From Campylobacter concisus (lineage in GTDB: Bacteria > Campylobacterota > Campylobacteria > Campylobacterales > Campylobacteraceae), in assembly GCF_015679985.1 (NCBI RefSeq), contig NZ_CP049239.1:868001-932000 (forward strand): a DNA stretch of 64,000 nt, in the 5' to 3' direction. The translations under genes were made by a program, and so were the position numbers. The notes beneath the pieces were generated by a model, which worked only from the letters and a program-made list of their open reading frames with translations, had not been told where the DNA came from and did no database searches. This document shows, piece by piece, positions 58,701-64,000 of this stretch (within the stretch, counting starts at the first letter, position 1; every line of letters starts with the position of its first letter).

Positions 58701-60444
58701 TAATAGGTGCAACCATGTCGCTTGAAATTTCACTCACGCTTGAAGCTTTGGGGGTGCCAGTCGTGCCATCAATGATCGTCGTACTTAGCCTTTTTATGCT
58801 TGGATCGCTCGAGTTTGTTGGATCAGCAATTGTAATCTTGCCATTTTCTATAGGGATAATTTCTGTGCCACCATCAAGCGTAGCGGTAAGTCCGTCAGAT
58901 GAGATGGTATATGTCTTTGTTATGCTTGTTGGTGTACTAGCTGGATCATCAACTTTTATACGGATCTTGTCGCCAGCTGTAGCATTGTTTGGCACATAAA
59001 TATCTATCATTAAGGCTGCGCTACCACTTTTTGCGAGCTCGGCTAAATTTATCATGCCATCTTTATTCTCATCAAGTGTAAAAACAGCGATTGGGTCATT
59101 GTTATTTGCTATGGTTATGGTTTCAGTTGCACCTGGATTGCCCGACTTACTTATCATTTGGATATTTACATTTGTTGGAGTTGAAGATGAAATTTTAACC
59201 GCATTTGCTACGTTAAAACCGACATTTCCACCACTTTCACTTGTGAGCGGATAGCTCTCGCCACTCTCTTTATCTGTAAGCGTGTTTTGTGATGTTTTAA
59301 CCAGTACCTTTTCATACAAGGTTCCGTCAGGATCAGTGGTAGTTAGTTTTATCTTGTCACCTATTTTCATATTTGGCGATAAGATGACCTTTGCATTATC
59401 ACTTGGTGTGCTAATTGCTGGATTAAAGCTATTTTCGCTTGCATCTATGACGCCATCTCGGTTTAAATCTTTACCCAAAACTACCTTTTTAAAAGCAAGA
59501 GCTGGAGTGATAGTGTCAACACTTGTGGCTATATTTGCCACAGATGAGTTAGTACCATTTGCCAGAGTGATACTAGAATTTACACTAAATGTAGCATTTG
59601 GAGTGATAGCGACACTTGGAATGATAAATTCTTTTTGCTCTGGGTTTGTAGCATTTGACGAAATAGGTAAAATTTCATTTGGATTATTTATATTTATCAC
59701 GCTTGTACCAGCTTGATCAACCTTATAAACAAGCATGGTCTTTACACCGTTATTTACGACTTCCAATGTCACTTTGTCGTTTGGCTTAAAGTCATTATTA
59801 AAGGCAACCGCTATACTTGTATAATTTGGATCACCATCTGCTTCTACAATATTTATATAGCCGTCGCCATCAATGTCTTTTAAAATTCTAACACTTGGTG
59901 CCACAATAACCGGAGCGCTCTCTTTTTGCTCTACCGCTGCTACCGCACCGCTAATAGACCTATGTGCCAATGCCGACTCTTTTAATATGACTGGCAGTAC
60001 AACCGCACCACCATCAACACTAATAATATTTGAGATATGACCTTGTGTATCAAAATTTAAACCATTTATGCTTGCAAAGCTACTACCGTGGTTTGAGCCA
60101 TGAGAACTATGACTTGCGTTATGAGAGCTGTCGTCTTCGCCTTTGTTTTTTGTTTCTTCATTCTCAACAAGAAAATTTCTCTTATCTTCTTCTATCTGGG
60201 CTTCGCTGCCTTGCGTATTAAAATTTGCTTTTGATAGCTCTTTTGTGATGACGATAGTTTGGGGCTCAAGTAGCGCAATAGGCGAAGCGTGATAGAAATT
60301 TATAACGACTGTATCACCGCTGCTTTGTGTTATGATCTCGTCGCCTAAAAATATCTCATCTCCCTGTTTTAGTGCGATCAACTTTCCATTGCGTTTTACA
60401 AATACTTTTCCACTTATTTTTGCGACTATACCAACGTTTTGCAT
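55738..60444 (-). CDS. Large type I secreted repeat adhesin with Ca-loop repeats and PA14-like domain
   Basis: 1,568 residues from the ATG at 60444 (AAGGA ahead; a further ATG 27 bases upstream lacks one). No signal peptide. Residues 1-90 resemble the retention module of LapA-type adhesins (VAKISGKVFVKRNG, LKQGDEIFLGDEI). A Ser/His-rich link (107-123) follows. Five repeats, spaced about 130 residues, each begin with a DxDxDG calcium loop (about 190, 325, 456, 591, 713). Residues about 1080-1310 look like a PA14 module (WWSRDFTFDKAGFYKLDMEYMDG split across the fold). The C-terminus (GRGGVDTLIVVDD..., ending FLEIQDGVQVDLL) is like other type I substrates. No exporter lies nearby in the window. 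Confidence 0.85.
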   Translation of the reverse strand: MQNVGIVAKISGKVFVKRNGKLIALKQGDEIFLGDEIITQSSGDTVVINFYHASPIALLEPQTIVITKELSKANFNTQGSEAQIEEDKRNFLVENEETKNKGEDDSSHNASHSSHGSNHGSSFASINGLNFDTQGHISNIISVDGGAVVLPVILKESALAHRSISGAVAAVEQKESAPVIVAPSVRILKDIDGDGYINIVEADGDPNYTSIAVAFNNDFKPNDKVTLEVVNNGVKTMLVYKVDQAGTSVININNPNEILPISSNATNPEQKEFIIPSVAITPNATFSVNSSITLANGTNSSVANIATSVDTITPALAFKKVVLGKDLNRDGVIDASENSFNPAISTPSDNAKVILSPNMKIGDKIKLTTTDPDGTLYEKVLVKTSQNTLTDKESGESYPLTSESGGNVGFNVANAVKISSSTPTNVNIQMISKSGNPGATETITIANNNDPIAVFTLDENKDGMINLAELAKSGSAALMIDIYVPNNATAGDKIRIKVDDPASTPTSITKTYTISSDGLTATLDGGTEIIPIENGKITIADPTNSSDPSIKRLSTTIIDGTTGTPKASSVSEISSDMVAPIKSPHVQFAKDNDKDGVLTSKESGFSPDGVKTPIKIKIPNDAKDGDKFEIDITGSDGETDKITIKISQNTSGVYSATRDDGVPISVNNGTIETTTRLYGLTTNFTTTFTDKAGNKAAPVTDKITLDNSIKVQFARDNDGDGLIDSITTPSGSSSTQSDLDIYLPNNTKPGSSINVTISTPTIPSVTTTVKYTISDDGLTAIPSDGSAPLPIAGGKFSIPDVPISMDHSTPVRATITTPGEATTTDGVRGRLFDFGILEYIDDVKLATQIDGGVINIAKYLRAGDNEKVIQKNNFDNESKTIKEYNISLTNDEQPNIVFGVDRAPGTKLRLALEDDHGDAKILPNGQNYIDLVVGADKRVNMDFEALGIKLDKRYSNIRATVLKSDETKDDDLLVRVDLDATPDAIGTPNATSNVTSVDISGSIGTDSNGNNTLNKNTINKVDLYDLLNSVHKSSSLDNTHSYSENFALSANSTGANFMIKNSDVAGNVSISTVTFIGNSGLDADMWFYNYVDPSWRARVGNNSGVYSTRGGKSIYKDYMEIYSPSASTTYDVMQFASGTHYKTLSNQGNMHAEDLARVGRHGDSALYDASNPYAPKKFRNGVDTAAGTGDNIGFANGVLKGRPGNYTLGESNPVGSDLVMKMNGWIYVSAPGIYSVRAADLHNYAELTINGTTQKFGSPTTYINPATEASYGKNGQWWSRDFTFDKAGFYKLDMEYMDGTGEMNLSLYMLPKSVANTYGPQDPYPSSMLVGAQGSGTHLFSNNYVEALIQNGHLKKIGTTNSYELSDASKYGESNFGDLVYLRQEGDIKGGNLDDAFVYSKGRVIDGRGGVDTLIVVDDIDFSNLDNVKKINNFEKIQLGSADQAVSIKFSPDGVFDIVDSRNTRDASNSVASESVNTVLKVIGDSKDLVQLTHDFVKATKADVATLNRKHSVVGDIYNKVDVTSEGDAVNQVYKATFNRQETINGNTINTRHTVFLEIQDGVQVDLL

Positions 60445-60491
60445 ATTTAGTCCTTTAAATTTAATAATCAATCCATTTAAAATTTCACGCG

Positions 60492-60497
60492 ATTATA
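60492..60497 (-). promoter_or_regulatory. -10 box of the adhesin gene
   Basis: Minus strand TTTTTTAGCTATAATCG: the T-run, G, TATAAT pattern of Campylobacter promoters, 47 bases before the ATG. Confidence 0.6.
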
Positions 60498-60631
60498 GCT
60501 AAAAAATATTTTATATAAATAAAAGAATTTACATAATAAATTTTATTATTTTTGATCCATTTTTATATTAAAAATTTTTATAAAATGCCAAATTTGCTTT
60601 GTTTGTAATAGAAAAATAAATTTTAAGAATT

Positions 60632-60653
60632 TCCCACGCCAAAAGACGTGGGA
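60632..60653 (-). terminator. Terminator of the mfr operon
   Basis: TCCCACG (60632-60638) and CGTGGGA (60647-60653) around CCAAAAGA, 5 bases past the mfrE stop; tail AAATTCTTAAAATTT on the minus strand is only moderately T-rich. Confidence 0.65.
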
Positions 60654-60658
60654 TAAAT

Positions 60659-61516
60659 TTAAGCTATCTTGGTAGCGTCGATGATGTTTAGATCAAGTCC
60701 AAGATCTTCAACAGATAGACCAAGTGCAAGACCTACAAGCTGAGACAGGTGAATGATTGGCTTTCTCACGTTTGAGTGGTTTTCATCTTGATATCTCTCT
60801 TGGTAGATGTCAAGTTGCATTTGACAAAGCGGGCATGGTGTGACAACTACGTCAGCGCCGTTTTCATCGGCGTTATTTACGATCTGGCTTGACATTTTTC
60901 TTACAGATGTGCCAGCTGGGTAGCTAGCGTGGAATCCGCAGCAGTCAAGTCTTTTCTCAAATGGCACAATAGTAGCACCAAGTGCGCCTACAACGGTTTC
61001 AAAGCTCTTTGGATTGACTGAGCTTTCTCTATTATGTAGATCTTTTTCAGGTCTTAGGCTGTGGCAGCCGTAAAATAGCGCTACTTTTAGCCCGCTAAGT
61101 GGTTTAACAACCTTTGCTCTTAGCGTTTCTACGTTTTGATAAAGCACCCAAAGAAGGCTTGTGATCTCAATTGAGCCATTGTATTTCATATTACCCTCAG
61201 CCAAGAAAGTATTTATGCGGTCCTTTGCACCCTTATCAAGCGTAGTTTTAGCTCTTGTTAGAGTTAGCATGCAAGTTGAGCATGTCGTAAGCATAGGCAT
61301 ATTCATCTGTTCAGCAAGCGCTATATTTCTAGCATTTGCCACAAGCGTAGCGATAGGATCGACGTCTTGTGCTTGTTGGGCACCACAGCAGCTCCAGCCC
61401 TTTATCTCGTGAAGCTTCCAGCCAAGTATCGGAGCGATAGCCTCAAGCGACATCTTAGCCTCTTTAGCTGCTTGAGAGAGTACGCATCCTGGAAAAAAAG
61501 CGAATTCGTTTTGCAT
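60659..61516 (-). CDS. mfrE: Fumarate reductase subunit MfrE (CCG-domain, HdrB-like)
   Basis: 285 residues with two cysteine-rich CCG domains: FPGCVLSQ...GWSCCGAQQAQ...CSTCMLTL and YGCHSLRP...LDCCGFHASYP...CPLCQMQLDIY, which bind an unusual iron-sulphur centre. No membrane helices. Subunit E of non-classical succinate dehydrogenase or fumarate reductase; in C. jejuni the equivalent enzyme is methylmenaquinol:fumarate reductase facing the periplasm. Starts 2 bases after mfrB. Confidence 0.88.
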   Translation of the reverse strand: MQNEFAFFPGCVLSQAAKEAKMSLEAIAPILGWKLHEIKGWSCCGAQQAQDVDPIATLVANARNIALAEQMNMPMLTTCSTCMLTLTRAKTTLDKGAKDRINTFLAEGNMKYNGSIEITSLLWVLYQNVETLRAKVVKPLSGLKVALFYGCHSLRPEKDLHNRESSVNPKSFETVVGALGATIVPFEKRLDCCGFHASYPAGTSVRKMSSQIVNNADENGADVVVTPCPLCQMQLDIYQERYQDENHSNVRKPIIHLSQLVGLALGLSVEDLGLDLNIIDATKIA

Positions 61517-61518
61517 AA

Positions 61519-62484
61519 TTACTCCTTACTAGCAGCTTTGCGAGCCGCATTTATCATTTTTACTAGATCATCATGTCTTTCTATGTCCTCTTCGCCGAAA
61601 ATATGAAGTGGATTCATCTTACCTGCAAGCATTAAATTTGCAGCGATATCCATTTTGCCCATATTTCTAAACACTCCCTCAGAGCGAAGCGCAAGCTTGA
61701 TCTCATTTAGTCTGCCTGAGCCATCAACTAGATCAGTTAAGAATGCTTCAGCGTGATCTGGTCCCATACCATCATCAAAGCCTTTTTGTATAGCCATGAT
61801 GCGAAGATCAGTTATGTCTTTACATGCGCTTATGCCTTTTGGACAGCGATCAGCACACTCTTGGCACTTTACGCACATCCAAAGACCATTATCGATAGCT
61901 GGTTTTAGGTGCGGCATAGGATCTTTGCTGCGTGAGTCAAAGGCAGCTCTATAAGCATGCACAAATACAAATGGCTGCATATAATCGCTCGCATCAGCTT
62001 CAAGTTTATTACACTCACTAGCGCACGCTCCGCAAAGTATGCAGTCCCATTCAAGCGCTACTTTTTCATACTCTTTTTGACTTTGCTTACAGCCTTTTTC
62101 TGCGCTAAATTCTGACTTAGCAGTAATGCTAGGCTTTATCTTGCGTAAATTTTCGATACTTGGTTCCCAGTCCACCATAAGATCAGAGATGACCCTGAAA
62201 TTTCCAAGTGGAGAAATTCTTATGCTCTCTGGATTGTCATACTCAGCCAAAAGCTCATTCATCTTTGTATCACAGGCTAGATATGAGTGTCCATTTACTC
62301 TAACAGCGCACGCTCCACATATCGCTGAACGGCAAGATGCTGTGAAATTTAACGTCGCATCCTTTTTTTGTTTGATATCAAGAAGCACTGTTAAAAGAGT
62401 TTTGCCTTTGATCTCTTCATTTGTTAGCTCATAAGTTGATTCATATTTTTTAGTTCCGTCAAAGCGGTCGATAATAATTTTCAT
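61519..62484 (-). CDS. mfrB: Fumarate reductase iron-sulphur subunit MfrB
   Basis: 321 residues. Plant-type [2Fe-2S] site Cys51, Cys56, Cys59, Cys71 (CRSAICGACAVRVNG...C); then CILCGACASECN (about 148) and CVKCQECADRCPKG (about 204) for the 4Fe and 3Fe centres. Carries electrons from MfrE to MfrA. About 9 bases after mfrA. Confidence 0.92.
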   Translation of the reverse strand: MKIIIDRFDGTKKYESTYELTNEEIKGKTLLTVLLDIKQKKDATLNFTASCRSAICGACAVRVNGHSYLACDTKMNELLAEYDNPESIRISPLGNFRVISDLMVDWEPSIENLRKIKPSITAKSEFSAEKGCKQSQKEYEKVALEWDCILCGACASECNKLEADASDYMQPFVFVHAYRAAFDSRSKDPMPHLKPAIDNGLWMCVKCQECADRCPKGISACKDITDLRIMAIQKGFDDGMGPDHAEAFLTDLVDGSGRLNEIKLALRSEGVFRNMGKMDIAANLMLAGKMNPLHIFGEEDIERHDDLVKMINAARKAASKE

Positions 62485-62493
62485 CCTAGCTCC

Positions 62494-64000
62494 TTACTCT
62501 GGCTTCTTGCCGTCAAGTGAAAATATGCCTGTCACAACGTCTTTGTAGCTAAGTTCGAGCTTGCCGTCTTTTAGTGTGACTATGCTGTGTTTTAAGAAAT
62601 TTACATCATCTCTTTTTGGATAGTCCTCTCTTGTGTGAGCGCCACGGCTCTCAAGACGATTTTGCGCTGCAAGGCATGCTGCACGAGAAAGAAGTATAAG
62701 GTTGCCAAGCTCGACATAGTCGGTAAATGCTGTATTCATGACTGGATTTTTATTTGGCACTTTGATGGCGTCATATTTTGCTTGGATAGCTTCTAAATTT
62801 TTAGAGAGCTGATCTAGCTTGTCGCCTGTTCTAAAGATACCCATTAGATCCCAGTTGTTTTTACCAAGCTCTTCACGAAGCGCGTACATATCGTTCACTC
62901 CGCCCTCGCCTGTTGCGATAGATTTAAATTTATCTTGCCACATTTTTACTAGCTCAGAAGTTTTCTTTCCGCTTGCAAATTTTGCATTTTGAGCGTAAGC
63001 GCCAGCACCCTTGCCAGCTAGATCGCCAGTTACAACTGCGTCAGTTAGGCTGTTTCCACCAAGGCGGTTTGCACCGTGGATAGATACACATGAAGCCTCA
63101 CCACCTACATAAATTCCAGGGATTTTTGTGCTCATATCATCAAATTTAGCTACCTCTATACCACCCATTGAGTAGTGAGCTGTTGGACGGATAGGCACTG
63201 GTTGCTCGATTAGATCGATATTTTGGAAAAGCATAGCAGTGTGGCGAATTTTTGGAAGCTTTTTCATAATAGTATCTTTGCCAAGGTGGCGAACGTCACA
63301 AAGCACGTAAGCGCTCATGCCCTCGCCAAAGCCTCTACCCTCGCGAATTTCTGTCTCGATCGCACGAGCGACGACGTCACGAGGAGCTAGTTCCATCTTT
63401 TCATGATAGTTTTTCATAAAGCGCTCGCCCTTGTTGTTTAACAAGTATCCGCCCTCGCCGCGGGCTGCTTCAGTGATTAATGTGCCACCATTTTGAACGC
63501 CAGTTGGGTGAAACTGAAGCATCTCAGGGTCTTCAAAACCAAGACCTGCTTTAAGCGCAGCAGCGATGCCATCACCAGTTGCTATAAATGGAACTGATGT
63601 GCGGTTATAAAAAATTCTAGTGTATCCGCCAGTTGCGATGACTAGAGATTTGCAAAGAACTGGGTAAATTTGACCATCTTGGATGTTGCGAAGAACGACG
63701 CCTTCAACCTTGCCATCCTCAAGACCGATCTCAAGTAGCTCATGATCCATTAGAAATTTAACGCCAGCTGTGATAGCATCGTCAAGACAGGCGTGCATCA
63801 AAACGTGACCAGTTTTATCAGCTGCGTAGTTACAGCGTTTTTTGCTAGCGCCACCCATGAAGCGAAACGCAACATCACCATTATCTTTACGGGACACGTC
63901 ACCATTATCTATACGAGAAAAGAGCATGCCATTGTGGTCTAGCTCGTGGATAACTGCGCCTGCTGCCTCGCAAAATTTCACAACTGCATCTTGATCGGCA
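62494..64000 (-). CDS. mfrA: Fumarate reductase flavoprotein subunit MfrA (5' end outside window)
   Basis: The frame is open to 63999, so about 502 codons of the C-terminal side are seen and the start, including any Tat signal, lies beyond the window. A GTG at 63981 is internal. Family motifs: LQFHPTGVQNGGTLITEAARGEGG (spread over active site, HPTG and EAARGEGG), RPTAHYSMGG and GANRLGGNSLTDAVVTG. This is the catalytic, FAD-bearing subunit; sdhA is the older name. Confidence 0.9.
   Translation of the reverse strand, partial: ADQDAVVKFCEAAGAVIHELDHNGMLFSRIDNGDVSRKDNGDVAFRFMGGASKKRCNYAADKTGHVLMHACLDDAITAGVKFLMDHELLEIGLEDGKVEGVVLRNIQDGQIYPVLCKSLVIATGGYTRIFYNRTSVPFIATGDGIAAALKAGLGFEDPEMLQFHPTGVQNGGTLITEAARGEGGYLLNNKGERFMKNYHEKMELAPRDVVARAIETEIREGRGFGEGMSAYVLCDVRHLGKDTIMKKLPKIRHTAMLFQNIDLIEQPVPIRPTAHYSMGGIEVAKFDDMSTKIPGIYVGGEASCVSIHGANRLGGNSLTDAVVTGDLAGKGAGAYAQNAKFASGKKTSELVKMWQDKFKSIATGEGGVNDMYALREELGKNNWDLMGIFRTGDKLDQLSKNLEAIQAKYDAIKVPNKNPVMNTAFTDYVELGNLILLSRAACLAAQNRLESRGAHTREDYPKRDDVNFLKHSIVTLKDGKLELSYKDVVTGIFSLDGKKPE

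Noticed and set aside
55738-60444. CRISPR or tandem DNA repeats in the adhesin gene
   Set aside because: The repeats are diverged at DNA level and about 390 bases long; they are protein domain repeats.

Overview
The window is a stretch of low-GC chromosome from an epsilonproteobacterium, almost certainly a Campylobacter, with gene content closest to the C. concisus group (species is my inference). Evidence: the gene orders era-hslU-hslV-rplI, S4 protein-tsaE-lptB-rpoN, metN-metI-metQ-metQ and ctp-purC-purS-purQ-membrane protein-plsC; an fumarate reductase operon of the mfrABE type; -10 boxes of TATAAT/TAAAAT preceded by T-rich runs; and frequent TTG starts. There is one tRNA, no rRNA, no CRISPR array, no insertion sequence and no prophage.

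Layout: 1-1.3 kb, a cut-off cytosolic chemoreceptor with its PAS partner (energy taxis type) and a degenerate type II secretion F gene. 1.4-5.8 kb, era, hslUV, rplI and argG. 5.8-8.9 kb, a Fur-box-like site, a TonB receptor and a periplasmic siderophore esterase, a catecholate iron module. 9-11.6 kb, S4 protein, tsaE, lptB, rpoN. 11.6-14.4 kb, poorly known genes and tRNA-Arg(GCG). 14.4-17.5 kb, cell wall genes murG, ftsW, murI. 17.6-22.8 kb, dedA, a methionine-type ABC transporter with two binding proteins, and meso-diaminopimelate dehydrogenase. 23-33 kb, valS, a giant alpha-2-macroglobulin and pbpC. 33-40 kb, a UvrD-like helicase, macAB with an outer-membrane lipoprotein, and a frameshifted gene. 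40.6-43.7 kb, yqeY, ppx and a PiT phosphate carrier. 43.8-51.5 kb, clpB, ctp, purCSQ, a membrane protein, plsC. 51.6-55.7 kb, a Cache chemoreceptor and htpG. 55.7-60.4 kb, a 1,568-residue type I secreted adhesin. 60.7-64 kb, mfrE, mfrB and partial mfrA.

The most interesting regulatory locus is the metI-metQ gap (about 19,924-20,110, minus strand). It encodes a 19-residue peptide with a strong ribosome site and a Met/Cys-dense start (M5, C6, M8, C9), followed by two mutually exclusive hairpins sharing one arm, then a third hairpin that buries the Shine-Dalgarno of metQ. This is the architecture of a leader-peptide attenuator that would tune binding-protein supply separately from metNI. A second regulatory theme is heat shock: both clpB and htpG have HAIR-like inverted repeats (half-sites spaced by 7) at their promoters, pointing to shared HspR control. 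Other items for a second look are the leaderless-type promoters of pbpC and the S4 gene, tRNA-Arg with a GCG anticodon, the Ca-loop repeat adhesin with no exporter nearby, and the diaminopimelate dehydrogenase.
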